A stretch of 64,000 nt of DNA from Sphingomonas sp. Leaf32 (GCF_001421765.1 NZ_LMLA01000004.1:39530-103529); one strand, 5' to 3'; counted from the stretch's first letter, positions 1 to 9,527 are shown. Numbers and translations: made by a program. Notes: a model not told the origin generated them from the sequence alone.

Positions 1-1
1 G

Positions 2-544
2 CAGTTCATCAAGCTGGCCGCAGTCGCCATGCTTGACACCGATTATGTCTTTATCGCCGATGGCGACACGGTCTTCTCCCGGCGATTGTTACGTGACATG
101 CTGACGCAGCCTGCGATCATGACGACCGGTGAGCAATATGCGAACTATGATCGCTTGCTGGCCGCGCTGGGTTTGGCGCCCCCTGAGCGTAGCTGTGTTG
201 CGAACGGCAATATCTTTCCCCGTGATCCCCTTCTACGGCGATTGGCGACGCCCGAAGGCTTTATGTCGATCCTTGAGGACCATATTTTTCCATCACGCGG
301 CGCGCTTGATTTTTCAGAATATCAGCTGACTGGCAGCCTGCTACAATCGCACCTCGCGATGCGACGTATCAAGATGTTCCGCCGCTTCGATCTGCTGATT
401 GACAATCTCGACGACATTCCCGCCGCTTTTGTCGAACGTGCGCTACGCCGATACGACGCCATCGCGATCGAGGCGAACCACCATCGCTCACTTGCCCGAC
501 AGGTGGCTGCGCGCATATTCTATGGCATCGGGCGCAGTTGGTGA
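2..544 (+). CDS. DUF6492-like glycosyltransferase-type protein, 5' truncated
   Basis: The frame is open from the window edge and ends at TGA 542-544, giving 180 visible residues; the true start lies upstream. The visible N-terminus holds the segment DTDYVFIADGDTVF. Its hydrophobic stretch followed by an Asp-rich turn resembles the DxD region of nucleotide-sugar-using transferases, and the overall pattern recalls DUF6492 proteins found in capsule and exopolysaccharide clusters. It is followed 34 nt later by a fucosyltransferase-like gene on the same strand, so a role in polysaccharide assembly is likely by context. The family call is from recall of motifs only. Confidence 0.55.
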   Translation, partial: QFIKLAAVAMLDTDYVFIADGDTVFSRRLLRDMLTQPAIMTTGEQYANYDRLLAALGLAPPERSCVANGNIFPRDPLLRRLATPEGFMSILEDHIFPSRGALDFSEYQLTGSLLQSHLAMRRIKMFRRFDLLIDNLDDIPAAFVERALRRYDAIAIEANHHRSLARQVAARIFYGIGRSW

Positions 545-578
545 CCCACGCGCATTCAACAATCGATCAGGCGATATC

Positions 579-1334
579 ATGAACGACAAGCGACGCGGCC
601 ATCACGTCGTCGTGCGTACGCACGGCGGACTGGGCAACCAGATTTTCCAGATACTCTATGCTCGACTGCTTGCGAACGGGCGCGAGCCGGAACTGGTCCA
701 CGATGCCAATTATCGACACGCTTTCGGCCTCAACTCGGCTTTTGCCGACCACCCGGAGCCCGGATCGTTCGCGAGACTGATTTCACGCGCCCGCCTGCCC
801 AAGCTACTGGAGCGGGCACATCTGTCAGCTCGCGGCGTCGTCACCATCGGCCGAACGACCTTCGCAGACGCTTATTTTCAGGGCACGCACTTCTACGACG
901 CCTTCCGTCCCGACGCGATCGCGCGTGAAATCGGCCGTATCCGGAAGGAACTGCAGGTCCGCCCGGACGTGATCCACGGTGATGAGCTCCACCATATCCG
1001 ACTAGGTGACTTCTTTAACGACGAGCAGTCACAGCGCACCTACCTTGCCGAGCGATTCACGGAATTACCCGTTGGTGCGTTCATTATTACCAATCGCGAA
1101 GACCTCGTCGAAGAAGCAATTCGCAGTCCTGAATTGGTCAGACAGAATTTATCGATCGTTCCCAGTGGTTCGGCGTCAGCCGACGAAACGCTGCGGCTGA
1201 TGAGCGGCTATCGAACCATCGTCTCCAATGACAGCACGCTCGCATTCTGGGCAGCCTGTCTTGCCGGTCGACGCTTGATCACACCCAGTCAGCTGCTCAA
1301 CTCATTGTTCGATCAACTTCGCGCAGCAGATTGA
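579..1334 (+). CDS. GT11-like alpha-1,2-fucosyltransferase family protein
   Basis: 251 residues from ATG 579. The frame is open further upstream to 399, but that stretch overlaps the previous gene, so 579 is preferred. The N-terminus carries GGLGNQIFQILYARLLA, the classic first motif of GT11 fucosyltransferases. The middle has HHIRLGDFF, matching the HxRxGD sugar-nucleotide motif. The C-terminus has VSNDSTLAFWAA, close to the family's 'NSTFSWWAA' block. The expected reaction is transfer of fucose (or a related deoxysugar) from GDP-sugar to a repeat-unit acceptor in the cytoplasm. The flippase gene follows after 6 nt. Sugar and acceptor cannot be read from sequence. Confidence 0.75.
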   Translation: MNDKRRGHHVVVRTHGGLGNQIFQILYARLLANGREPELVHDANYRHAFGLNSAFADHPEPGSFARLISRARLPKLLERAHLSARGVVTIGRTTFADAYFQGTHFYDAFRPDAIAREIGRIRKELQVRPDVIHGDELHHIRLGDFFNDEQSQRTYLAERFTELPVGAFIITNREDLVEEAIRSPELVRQNLSIVPSGSASADETLRLMSGYRTIVSNDSTLAFWAACLAGRRLITPSQLLNSLFDQLRAAD

Positions 1335-1340
1335 ATCGAC

Positions 1341-2660
1341 ATGTGGTCACGGGCCTTTCGCCTGCTGATGGTAACGGGGTGCGGCGTTGGCGGGAGTCTC
1401 GTCAATTTTGCCGCCCAGGCGATCATCGCGGCCCGCTTCGGTGCCGGCCAGAATGTGGACACCTATGTGTTCTCACTGGGGCTTCCGACGTTTCTGGCGG
1501 GATTGCTCGCCACCTGCATCAGCTACATCGCAGTCCCGGAAATAGCGCGGGTCGCAACCGATCCAGAGCGCGAACGGCAATTGTCGGGACGGTTGCTTTG
1601 CGGCATTGCCGCCTTGGCAGCGGCGCTGGCGCTCGGCGCCATACCGGCCTTGTTTCTCCAACCTGCCCTGCTACTTCCCCCCAGCTCAACCATCCGCGAT
1701 CAGCCGCAACTTCCGATCCTGATTGTCCTGGCATGGGCTACCGGCGGCGTTCAACTGGTCAACGCGTTGCTGATTGCACGCCTCAATGCGACCGGTCGAC
1801 AAATCGGCGCTGCATTGTTGTCCCTACCACCCGGCCTTGTCTCGGTCGTTGTCCTACTGATGGTTCCCGTCAGTGCGATATCCATCGTCGCGATCGGCGT
1901 GCTGATGGGCACGCTGGTCGTTACGCTGATCGGTTGGTGGATGCAGCGTGGCCATTTCGGCCGGCGTGACGGACCACGGCAGAGCGGCGCCATGGCGGTT
2001 GCGATCCGCTCTTCGGCGTGGCTGTCGGTGATCGCACTAACGTGCTTTTCAAGCTACGCGGTCATCGATTCTTTCTGGGCACCGCGTACGGGACAGGGGG
2101 CGCTCGCGGCACTGGGCTATGCGCAACGTATCTTGATCGGTGCCGGCAACCTTGTGATCCTTGGCCCTTCAGCCATTGCCGTACCAATGTTGGCGCGGAT
2201 CGCGGCGGTTGGCGACACCGCCGGGTTTCGTCGGACGTTGGCGTTGATTGTTGCAGCTGTCGGCGGGGGAGCGGGCGTCATCGCCCTTGGCATTTTCGGA
2301 TTTTCAAACCGGATCGTTGCACTGCTGTTTCAGCGCGGCGCATTCGATGCCACTGCCGCGCAGCAGGTCGCATCCGCACTGGCCCATCTCGCCCCAGGCA
2401 TGGTGGCAATGCTGATCGGGGTAATGTTGATGCGAGCGATCTTTTGCATTCCTGACAGTTTTCGCCACGCTGCAACGATCGGCCTTGGCTGGTCGGTGCT
2501 CTACTTCACCTTGTCAGGACTGCTGGCAGAAAGTGGGGTGACGGGTATCGCCGACGCCTACAGTCTTGCGTGGATCATAACGGCCGTAGTCGGATCGATA
2601 ATCTTATGGCAACGAGCCGGCACGTTGCAGATTGCGAGCGGGGCGGAACCATCATGCTGA
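1341..2660 (+). CDS. MurJ/MviN-like or Wzx-type lipid-linked oligosaccharide flippase
   Basis: 439 residues, almost entirely hydrophobic, with about 12-14 predicted membrane segments. The start resembles MurJ/MviN (GGSLVNFAAQAIIAARFGAG, then a Tyr-Val-Phe-Ser-Leu-Gly-Leu-Pro helix). Near residues 325-345 it has LLFQRGAFDATAAQQVASAL, a strong MurJ signature. Its location inside a glycosyltransferase cluster suggests that it flips a lipid-linked polysaccharide repeat unit rather than lipid II. The stop overlaps the start of the phosphoglycosyl transferase gene by several bases, indicating translational coupling. Confidence 0.8.
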   Translation: MWSRAFRLLMVTGCGVGGSLVNFAAQAIIAARFGAGQNVDTYVFSLGLPTFLAGLLATCISYIAVPEIARVATDPERERQLSGRLLCGIAALAAALALGAIPALFLQPALLLPPSSTIRDQPQLPILIVLAWATGGVQLVNALLIARLNATGRQIGAALLSLPPGLVSVVVLLMVPVSAISIVAIGVLMGTLVVTLIGWWMQRGHFGRRDGPRQSGAMAVAIRSSAWLSVIALTCFSSYAVIDSFWAPRTGQGALAALGYAQRILIGAGNLVILGPSAIAVPMLARIAAVGDTAGFRRTLALIVAAVGGGAGVIALGIFGFSNRIVALLFQRGAFDATAAQQVASALAHLAPGMVAMLIGVMLMRAIFCIPDSFRHAATIGLGWSVLYFTLSGLLAESGVTGIADAYSLAWIITAVVGSIILWQRAGTLQIASGAEPSC

Positions 2661-3259
2661 AAAGAGCAATCGATCTTGCGGCCAGCACAACCGTGCTGCT
2701 GGTTACGCTTCCCTTTCTGTTGGCAGCTGCTCTGGCGGTTCGGTTCAGTTCGCCTGGTCCGATCCTGTTCCGGCAACGTCGGGTCGGCCGTAACGGGCAG
2801 GTATTTGAGATACTGAAGTTCCGAACGATGCGAGTGGCGCAAGACACGACCAACGCGATCACGATCGGACGCGATCCGCGGATCACTCCAGTCGGTCATT
2901 TCCTGCGGCAAAGCAAAATTGACGAACTTCCGCAGTTGGTGAACGTTCTGCGCGGCGACATGAGTCTGGTAGGGCCACGTCCCGAAGTACCACATTATGT
3001 TGCACTATATCCCGATGACCTTCGCCATAAGATCCTGTCGGTTCGACCTGGCATCACAGATCGAGCATCGATAAAATATCGCCACGAAGCCGAATTATTG
3101 GCCTGCCAGACCGATCCCGATGGTTATTATCGATCGGTCATCATGCCCGACAAACTGCGACTTGCAGCGCAATATGCCGATCGCGTGTCGGTCGCCGAAG
3201 ATATTCGCGTCATTCTCGACACCCTGAAGGCGGTATTCCGGCCGCAACCTTTGAGCTGA
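2654..3259 (+). CDS. Short monotopic sugar-1-phosphate transferase (PglC/WcaJ C-terminal type)
   Basis: 201 residues from ATG 2654, which overlaps the flippase stop; the open frame extends upstream but without similarity. There is one N-terminal re-entrant hydrophobic helix ([20 protein letters not shown]), then the PF02397 core: [35 protein letters not shown] and MSLVGPRPE. The length matches the minimal PglC-like enzymes that lack the long WcaJ N-terminal membrane domain. It would move a sugar-1-phosphate from UDP-sugar to undecaprenyl phosphate, the first membrane step of repeat-unit assembly. The UDP-sugar could come from the dehydratase at 5148-7082. Confidence 0.88.
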   Translation: MLKRAIDLAASTTVLLVTLPFLLAAALAVRFSSPGPILFRQRRVGRNGQVFEILKFRTMRVAQDTTNAITIGRDPRITPVGHFLRQSKIDELPQLVNVLRGDMSLVGPRPEVPHYVALYPDDLRHKILSVRPGITDRASIKYRHEAELLACQTDPDGYYRSVIMPDKLRLAAQYADRVSVAEDIRVILDTLKAVFRPQPLS

Positions 3260-3271
3260 AACAGCCCTGAC

Positions 3272-4477
3272 ATGAACATCTGGATCGTCAATCCTTACGG
3301 TACCCTGCCCAGCGAAGGGTGGCGGGAGTATCGCAGCAGCATGCTCGCTCGGGCATTGGCGGAGCGCGGCCATCACCCCACATGGTTTTTGTCGAATTTC
3401 GAGCATCGCTCAAAATCGTTCCGGAAGGAAGTACATGCGGATCCATCACTGCCGGGCGTGACGATCCGCTGCCTTCCGGCTCGAGCCTATGATCGCAATA
3501 TATCGATCGGACGTATTCGATACGAACGATCTTTCGGCCAAGCGTTCGCAGCAGCGAGCAAGAAACTGCCCAAGCCCGACGCGATCATACTCGCCGAGCC
3601 ATCCTTGTTCTTTGGGGGACCGGTATGGCGGTATGCGCAGGACCATGACATTCCTTTCATCGTCGACATCCTGGATCTCTGGCCGGAAATGTTCGCACTA
3701 GCCGCGCCAAAGCTAATCCGCCCCCTCGCCGCCCCATTGCTGGCACCATTATATGCCCGCAGGCGCAAGTTACTCCGCAAGGCGGCAGGCGTCGTCGGCT
3801 GTACGGCCGGTTATGCTGATATCGCCCGTGCGGTAACAGACCGTCCAGTCGACACTTTTTACCTTGGCGTTGACGTTGCCGAGGTTCGTGCAACGATGCA
3901 GGATATCCCGGATCGACTACGGCTACCGGCATTTGACGGGTTGACCTGTGTGTATGCCGGGACGCTTGGGGACGCCTACGATATTCCCTCGCTTGCCGCG
4001 ACGGTCGAAGCGCTGGCATCGCTTGGGCAAGTGCGACTGGTGGTCGCAGGAGATGGCCCCGAGCGTTCCCGGCTCGAACAACTGGCACAGCTATACCCCC
4101 AGACCCTAACGTTCCTTGGAAAAATCCCGCCGCATGAACTCGGCGCTATATATGCGCAGGCACAGATCGGCCTGTGTTCTTACGCACCAGGATCAGCGGT
4201 CGAAATGCCAGTTAAATTATTTGATTATTTGGCCGCAGGTCTGGGTTTTATCACTTCCTTAGATGGAGAAATCCGTGCTTTGATCGAGGCTGGTGCGGGC
4301 ATCCATTGCCGTCCCGGCGATCCAGTCGTGCTGGCCAAGGCGCTGACTGACCTTGCCGCTGCCCCGACACGCGTTACTGCCATGCAACGAGTTGCAGCCA
4401 ATTATGGAGAACGCTTCGATCAACGGCAGCAGCACGCTGCGTTTTCAGCCTTCATCGAACGCTTGGTCACAGCGTAG
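3272..4477 (+). CDS. GT4 family glycosyltransferase (WbuB-like)
   Basis: 401 residues with a GT-B fold pattern. The N-terminal domain begins MNIWIVNPYGTLPSEG and has an acceptor-side block HDIPFIVDILDLWPEMF. The C-terminal donor domain has VYAGTLGDAYDIPSLAATV and a late block SAVEMPVKLFDYLAAGLGF with the acidic KLFDYLAAG element typical of GT4 enzymes such as WbuB. Twelve nt separate it from the phosphoglycosyl transferase gene. It probably adds the second sugar of the repeat unit. Its stop directly abuts the stop of the converging acetyltransferase gene. Confidence 0.85.
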   Translation: MNIWIVNPYGTLPSEGWREYRSSMLARALAERGHHPTWFLSNFEHRSKSFRKEVHADPSLPGVTIRCLPARAYDRNISIGRIRYERSFGQAFAAASKKLPKPDAIILAEPSLFFGGPVWRYAQDHDIPFIVDILDLWPEMFALAAPKLIRPLAAPLLAPLYARRRKLLRKAAGVVGCTAGYADIARAVTDRPVDTFYLGVDVAEVRATMQDIPDRLRLPAFDGLTCVYAGTLGDAYDIPSLAATVEALASLGQVRLVVAGDGPERSRLEQLAQLYPQTLTFLGKIPPHELGAIYAQAQIGLCSYAPGSAVEMPVKLFDYLAAGLGFITSLDGEIRALIEAGAGIHCRPGDPVVLAKALTDLAAAPTRVTAMQRVAANYGERFDQRQQHAAFSAFIERLVTA

Positions 4478-5113
4478 TCAGTCTGTTCGGTTGCGAGCTG
4501 ACCAATCCTGAACCACCCGTGGGTCGAAATAGCTTTCACGGACGCAGGGGTCGTCGAAATATGCCGCATCACCCTCGCGGACGTCACCGACGATCCGTGC
4601 AGGAACTCCACGTGCGATAGCAAAATCGGGTATATCGCGAGTTACGATCGCCCCGGCGTCGATCCGACTACCGCGACCGACCGTCACTCCCGGAAGCACG
4701 ATCGCTCCTGCGCCGATAAAAGCAAATGCACCAATTTCGACCCGACCCAGCGTATATCCAGGACGCTTGGCTGTTTCGATTTCGATGTACCGCCTGCCAC
4801 AAAGGCGGATTGCGTCCTGACTGCCATGCGACAGGATCCCCGACCAAGCCGCCATTTGCACCCCTTCGCCGATCGTCACTCCGGCGCTGCCATCGACGTG
4901 GCAATAATGTCCGATCCACACATTATCGGCTATTGCGATCGATGCGCGATCGATGAACGTCGCAGACGAACTGATACGCGTTCGCTGGCGAAATCGTCCG
5001 CTGACCCGATCACGATAACCATACGCGACGAAAGGCCGTTGCAACGCAGCCCGCATATTCATCACAAGCGATATCAATCGCCCTAGCGGAGAAAGATAAA
5101 TTCGTCTGAACAC
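4478..5113 (-). CDS. Left-handed beta-helix acyltransferase (LbH, WcaF/maltose O-acetyltransferase-like)
   Basis: 211 residues. Hexapeptide repeats run from about residue 48 to 190 (for example FIDRASIAIADNVWIG, GVTIGEG, VEIGAFAFIGAGAIVLPGVTVG and GSRIDAGAIVTRDIP), ending with GVPARIVG, the typical terminus of xenobiotic and maltose acetyltransferases. It most likely O- or N-acetylates a polysaccharide sugar using acetyl-CoA. It is transcribed toward the GT4 gene, and the two stop codons touch without a gap. The next upstream gene, 34 nt away on the same strand, is the nucleotide-sugar dehydratase, so the two may be co-transcribed. Confidence 0.82.
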   Translation of the reverse strand: MFRRIYLSPLGRLISLVMNMRAALQRPFVAYGYRDRVSGRFRQRTRISSSATFIDRASIAIADNVWIGHYCHVDGSAGVTIGEGVQMAAWSGILSHGSQDAIRLCGRRYIEIETAKRPGYTLGRVEIGAFAFIGAGAIVLPGVTVGRGSRIDAGAIVTRDIPDFAIARGVPARIVGDVREGDAAYFDDPCVRESYFDPRVVQDWSARNRTD

Positions 5114-5147
5114 GCCGCTTTCGCTCCTGCGCTCCTTTGATGTCGTA

Positions 5148-7082
5148 TCAAGCCGCGTGTGGTATTTCGCTGCTTCGCCGCCCGACGAATTCGGGTACGA
5201 GCGTCTGTAGTTCGGCGATCAGCCCTGCTTCATCGTTGTGATCGATCAGTTCCTGCAGTCGCATCAGGGCTGTTTCCAATTGTTCCCATGGGATGAATGC
5301 CTCGCTCGCCTTCATGATGAGCGGATGATCGGACGCCTCCGATGCGTCCTCGATCAACAATTCCTCGTACAATTTCTCACCTGGGCGTAGGCCAACCTCC
5401 CGTATTTCAATATCACCTTCGGGATTGGCTTCGTCGCGTACCGTCAGTCCGGACAAGGCGATCACGCTATGCGCCAAGTCGATGATTTTCACCGGCTTGC
5501 CCATATCAAGCAAGAATACTTCGCCGCCTTTTGCCATCGCGCCCGCCTGAATGACCAGCTGTGCCGCCTCCGGGATTAGCATGAAATAGCGGGTCATCTC
5601 GCGATGCGTGATCGTCACGGGACCACCAGCATGCGCCTGTGCCCGGAACAGGGGGACAACCGAGCCGCTAGAACCCAGTACATTGCCAAATCGTACCATG
5701 CTTAGGCAGGTTGCAGATTGTGTTGCAGCCAGTGCCTGTAATATCTGCTCGGCGAGGCGCTTCGTCGTTCCCATGATACTGGTCGGACGAACCGCTTTAT
5801 CGGTAGAAATCAGTACGACATGCGCCGTACCATGGCGCAATGCAGCCTGTGTCAGCCGCAATGTCCCGATCACATTGTTACGGACTGCCTCTACGACATT
5901 CTGCTCAACCAGTGGGACATGTTTGTAAGCAGCGGCATGAAATACCAGTTCCGGACGCCACGTCGCAAAGACATGATTCATCATTCGCACGTCCGCCACC
6001 GATCCCAAGAGGGGAACGATTTCGATATTGCGCCCTTCTTGCCCGACCAATCCCGACAATTCACGATGGATCGCATACAACGCGAACTCGCTGTGATCGA
6101 GTAACAGGACCGAAGCCGGCGCATTCTCAACGATCTGACGGCACAGCTCGCTGCCGATCGAGCCTCCTGCGCCGGTGACAAGTACGACCTTGCCCGTCAC
6201 ATTCCGACGCAACAAGGTACTATCGGGAGCGACACGATCGCGCCCAAGCAGATCGTCGATCGTTACTTCATGTAGGTCCGACACCTTAACCCGGCCGTGT
6301 ACCAAGTCGAGCATACCCGGCAGCGTCCGGACATTCACCGAAAAGCGGCGCAGGTCGGCAATGATTTCGTCGCGTCGCTTCCGCGTGGCAGACGGGATGG
6401 CCAGCAGTACGTCGGACACCTGCTTCTGGGCGATGACATCACTTAGTTGCGCAGGTCGAAATACACGAAGCCCATCGAGGGTCTGTCCCGACAGGGTTAT
6501 ATCGTCATCAACGAAGCCGATAACGATCATCTCTTGGCTCTGCCGCAACGCTAACAGCAACTGACGACCGGCTGACCCCGAGCCATAGATCAGGACGCGC
6601 GGCCGCTCACCACTGGCTCGCTCCGATCCCATCTGGCTGAGAAGCTGTGACATCAGCATTCGTTCAACAAGAATGACGATCAGTAGAATAGCGGGTTGCA
6701 GCAGCCCCAATGTCCTAGGTACGCCATTGATACCATAATAGGTAAAAATGCCAGCATAGGGTATTGCGTAAATAGATATGTTCCGCGCCAACATCTGAAC
6801 CGTAGAGGCTCCGACATAACGGAAAAGAACCCGATACGCATTACCAAGCGAAAATACGCCAAGACACAATAGCACAGACAACATCACCGCAAATACGAGC
6901 GGTCGAGTTGGAGCCGGCAAATAGCCAAGGCGCAGATAAATGGCGATAACGGTCGCGACGACACATGCAAAGGCGTCACTGAAAACTACCATTGCCCGCT
7001 TCAATCCGCGCGGCGCGCCCATTAGCGAAGGGGTTACCCCTTCACGGACGACAGTGCCTGCGTTCGTAAGCATCCGTTGCAT
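5148..7082 (-). CDS. Membrane-bound nucleotide-sugar 4,6-dehydratase/epimerase (CapD/WbpM/PglF family)
   Basis: 644 residues. About four N-terminal membrane segments (residues 30-150) are followed by a Rossmann-like CoA-binding region (RVLIYGSGSAGRQLL). The large SDR domain starts near residue 290 (VLVTGAGGSIGSELC) and contains STDKAVRPTSIMGTTKR, the block where the large WbpM/PglF/FlaA1-type enzymes carry their Lys-based site with Met in place of the usual Tyr. It is expected to convert UDP-GlcNAc to its 4-keto-6-deoxy derivative at the inner membrane, feeding the short sugar-phosphate transferase on the other strand. Length and architecture are normal for the family. Confidence 0.9.
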   Translation of the reverse strand: MQRMLTNAGTVVREGVTPSLMGAPRGLKRAMVVFSDAFACVVATVIAIYLRLGYLPAPTRPLVFAVMLSVLLCLGVFSLGNAYRVLFRYVGASTVQMLARNISIYAIPYAGIFTYYGINGVPRTLGLLQPAILLIVILVERMLMSQLLSQMGSERASGERPRVLIYGSGSAGRQLLLALRQSQEMIVIGFVDDDITLSGQTLDGLRVFRPAQLSDVIAQKQVSDVLLAIPSATRKRRDEIIADLRRFSVNVRTLPGMLDLVHGRVKVSDLHEVTIDDLLGRDRVAPDSTLLRRNVTGKVVLVTGAGGSIGSELCRQIVENAPASVLLLDHSEFALYAIHRELSGLVGQEGRNIEIVPLLGSVADVRMMNHVFATWRPELVFHAAAYKHVPLVEQNVVEAVRNNVIGTLRLTQAALRHGTAHVVLISTDKAVRPTSIMGTTKRLAEQILQALAATQSATCLSMVRFGNVLGSSGSVVPLFRAQAHAGGPVTITHREMTRYFMLIPEAAQLVIQAGAMAKGGEVFLLDMGKPVKIIDLAHSVIALSGLTVRDEANPEGDIEIREVGLRPGEKLYEELLIEDASEASDHPLIMKASEAFIPWEQLETALMRLQELIDHNDEAGLIAELQTLVPEFVGRRSSEIPHAA

Positions 7083-7601
7083 TGCTAAAGTCTCTAACCG
7101 AAATTTGCCCGGATTGGGCTTTGAAACCCGCTACTCCGATCCGCTCGATCGGGCAACTGGCTGTCCATTCGCAAGCGTTGCGCATTGGCCAACGGGTAAC
7201 CATGGCCGATAACAGCAACGAGTTAAGATAGGCTCTTCAAACAATCGGTACCACGCTCTTCATTATAGGTTCCGACTTCGGTACTAAGCCGGTCAGACAC
7301 GACGGACACTGATACCGGCACAGCAGCCGCGTCATCATTTTGCGCATCCATCTTCGGGGCTGATCGTCATTTAGCTTCTCCGGTACCATTCGCCGCCGAA
7401 AACGCGCGCCCTCTCTTCGTCAACCTGGATCGAGTCCGGGGTAGCGATAAGAGGCGAATGTCGGTCGACCCAAGCGTAGCGCCGTTTCATGATATCATAG
7501 CTGCTGTTGCAGCCCTCTCCTCCACCATCTTTGTGCTGTGATCGATGGCTATCGCCCATAAGCGGCCTGTAATCGTCAGCAGAGGATCTGGCCATTTCTG
7601 C
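7083..7601. other. Non-coding or unassigned stretch upstream of the dehydratase gene
   Basis: About 520 bases without a gene I can defend. A 42-codon minus-strand frame (7223-7351, starting MDAQNDD) and an 81-codon minus-strand frame (7371-7616) are open. Neither shows a recognised motif, and the longer one runs into the terminator hairpin at 7602-7640. Base composition is less GC-rich than the flanks, as expected of a promoter region for the leftward dehydratase gene. No clear -35/-10 pair was identified. Confidence 0.4.
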
Positions 7602-7640
7602 AAAAACGCCGGCCACGGGCTCCCTCCCGTGGCCGGCGTC
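7602..7640 (-). terminator. Strong rho-independent terminator of the 7660-8550 gene
   Basis: Read on the minus strand, a perfect 14-bp stem (arms 7606-7619 and 7626-7639) with a 6-nt loop (7620-7625) is followed directly by a run of five T (plus-strand A 7602-7606). It lies about 20 nt after the stop of the secreted Gly/Ser-rich protein gene. This is the clearest intrinsic terminator in the window. Confidence 0.9.
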
Positions 7641-7659
7641 CTTGTTCAGGCCGGAGCGC

Positions 7660-8550
7660 TTACTCCGCCTGATCCTGCGCAGCGCGCTTCACCTGGCCTT
7701 CGCCCATCGCCGATACCAGCACGTCGCCCTGCACGCTGAAGTTATCGGCAGGGATCGTCGCCACGCGGCGGCCGACGGCCATTGTCACCGATTCCACCCG
7801 GCCGCCGGCGTTGCGGCGGACCGACTGGACGCGGCCGATCGCTTCGCCGCGGGCGTCGCGGACGGTCTGGCCGGGGTTCAGCGCGGGGATCGCGCCGCCG
7901 CCCATCAGCGACAGGGCGCCTTCGCCCGATCCGCTGCCCGAAGCTGATCCGTTGCCGATCGCGCCGTTCGCCATGCCCGAACCGCTGCCGCTGGCCGCGC
8001 CGCTCAGGCTGCCGGCGCTGTCGCGGACCTGGCCGACCGCGCCGCTTGCCCGGTCGCGGACGTTGCCCACGGCCCCGGCCGCCCGGTCGCGGGTGGTCGC
8101 GACCCCGCTCTGTACCCGGTCGCGGGCCGCGCCGGCGGTGTCGCGCACCGCGTCGGTCCCGATCAGCTGCGCATCGACGCTGCCACCGGCGTTGCCCGAT
8201 CCGCTGCCCGATCCACCGACCGTGCCGCCCAGCGCCTGGGCAGTGCCGTCGATCGCGCCGTCGCCGCGGGCCGAGCCACCGCCGCGGGCCCGGCCGCTGC
8301 GCCGGTCGACCTGCCGTTCGGTGGTCACTTCGCCACCGCCGCGACGCGTGGTGCGTGCGGTCGTCTCGGCACGGTCGCGGATCGGGGCGACGGTGCGGTC
8401 GATGCTGCCACCGGTCATGCCGCCGATCCCGCCGCTGAGGCTCCCGCCCAGCCCGCCGGTCAGCCCGCCGCCACCGCCCAGCAGCTGGGCCGAAGCAGGA
8501 GTTGCGATCGCGGCTGCAAGGGCCGCACCCATCAGGAACATCGTCTTCAT
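7660..8550 (-). CDS. Secreted Gly/Ser-rich low-complexity protein with C-terminal PRC-barrel-like domain
   Basis: 296 residues. A cleavable signal peptide is evident (MKTMFLMGAALAAAIATPASA-Q). Residues about 22-60 are a Gly-rich tract. Residues 60-200 are Arg/Asp/Gly/Ser repeats with several 'RDRA' units (TRDRAAGAVGNV, RDRASGAVGQV). From about residue 215 a compact segment (LNPGQTVRDARGEAIGRVQSVRR, then VESVTMAVGRRVATIPADNF) resembles a PRC-barrel or DUF2171-type domain. It is probably periplasmic or surface-exposed; its function is unknown. A strong terminator follows, so it is probably monocistronic. Confidence 0.75.
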   Translation of the reverse strand: MKTMFLMGAALAAAIATPASAQLLGGGGGLTGGLGGSLSGGIGGMTGGSIDRTVAPIRDRAETTARTTRRGGGEVTTERQVDRRSGRARGGGSARGDGAIDGTAQALGGTVGGSGSGSGNAGGSVDAQLIGTDAVRDTAGAARDRVQSGVATTRDRAAGAVGNVRDRASGAVGQVRDSAGSLSGAASGSGSGMANGAIGNGSASGSGSGEGALSLMGGGAIPALNPGQTVRDARGEAIGRVQSVRRNAGGRVESVTMAVGRRVATIPADNFSVQGDVLVSAMGEGQVKRAAQDQAE

Positions 8551-8788
8551 GGCCGTTCTCCTTTGTTCGTGCGCCGCGAGGGGCGCTTCGTGAAGGAGAA
8601 CGGGTGCCGGTTTCGGTTTAATCCCGACGGCTGCGTTTTTTTTGGAGAAGAGATTTCCGTCCGCCCAGGACCGCCGCCCCGGACGTGCAGCATCGGACCG
8701 AACGCATGCCGATCCGCAGCGGCGCGTGTCACCCGGCTGCGACGGGATACGGCATCAGGGGTGATCGATCTCGCTTGCGGCCCGGTGG

Positions 8789-8807
8789 CCCCGGAACACG
8801 TCCGGGG
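8789..8807. repeat. Short inverted repeat, half-copy of a dispersed palindrome (family P4)
   Basis: CCCCGGA (8789-8795) and TCCGGGG (8801-8807) flank a 5-nt loop just downstream of the leftward gene at 8835-9527. The same 'gacgtgttccgggg' type core occurs at 41361-41469 and 59008-59034. It could also act as a weak terminator, although no T run follows. Confidence 0.5.
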
Positions 8808-8834
8808 CGACGATGTGGTTGGCCGCGCGCCCCC

Positions 8835-9527
8835 TTATTTCGCCGCCGTCACCGCCAACGCACCGCGCACCTTCTTCGCGACATATTCCGCGAACCCCTT
8901 GGCATAGGCGTCGCGCAGGTCGGCCCTGGCTGCTTCGGCCTGATCGGGCGTCTTTGCCGGAAAGACTGCCAGCGGGTTCTTCACCTGGCCGGGGAAGCTG
9001 CGCGGCCTGGACCCGCCATCGCGCCCGAAGTCGCGAAAGGTCCATTTGGCGAACAGGTTGGTGCCGACCAGCGGTTTCTTGACGTAGAACAGATCGTCCC
9101 CGACCAGTTCGGCATAGCAGGGGGTCGTCGCGCTGCTCAGCCGCTTGCCCAATTTCAGGCTGGCCTGCATCGTGCGCAGCGCGGCCTTGACCGCCGGATC
9201 GGCCTTGGCCGACGCATCGGACGGCACCGGCGGTTCGACCACGATGGTATAGCCGGTCAGGCCAAGCATCCCCGTCACATCGGCGGCGCGCAACGCATCG
9301 ACCTGTGCCGCAGGCGACAGATCGTCGTGCATCAGGTCGGTGATCGTCGCGACCTTGCCCTTGTTGGCCGCCTGATCGATCAGCCCGCCCAATGCGCCGC
9401 CGAACATACCGACGCCGCTCATCTTCATGCCGAGATAGTTTTCGCTCGGCCAGATATGCAGTTCGCAGGTCTGCGCCTGTGCGGTGCCCGACGCGAGCAA
9501 GGCCAGCGCCCCCATCCAGAATTTCAT
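8835..9527 (-). CDS. Secreted hypothetical protein
   Basis: 230 residues beginning with a short signal peptide (MKFWMGALALLASGTAQA-Q) and a mature start TCELHIWPSENY with a paired-Cys candidate (a second Cys lies in TTPCYAEL). The middle contains LTGYTIVVEPPVPSDASAKAD and the C-terminus is Ala/Lys-rich. I do not recognise the family. Codon use and length are those of a real gene, and the antisense frame is a shadow. The neighbouring genes on the same strand are the subtilase (95 nt upstream) and the Gly/Ser-rich secreted protein (284 nt downstream). A periplasmic location is likely. Confidence 0.7.
   Translation of the reverse strand: MKFWMGALALLASGTAQAQTCELHIWPSENYLGMKMSGVGMFGGALGGLIDQAANKGKVATITDLMHDDLSPAAQVDALRAADVTGMLGLTGYTIVVEPPVPSDASAKADPAVKAALRTMQASLKLGKRLSSATTPCYAELVGDDLFYVKKPLVGTNLFAKWTFRDFGRDGGSRPRSFPGQVKNPLAVFPAKTPDQAEAARADLRDAYAKGFAEYVAKKVRGALAVTAAK

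Noticed and set aside
1..7082. Sphingan (gellan/welan) biosynthesis cluster
   Set aside because: No characteristic gel/sps polymerase or rhamnose genes are present. The set fits a generic capsule or exopolysaccharide cluster.
7371..7616. 81-codon minus-strand frame
   Set aside because: It overlaps the terminator hairpin, has no motif, and its composition does not match its neighbours.
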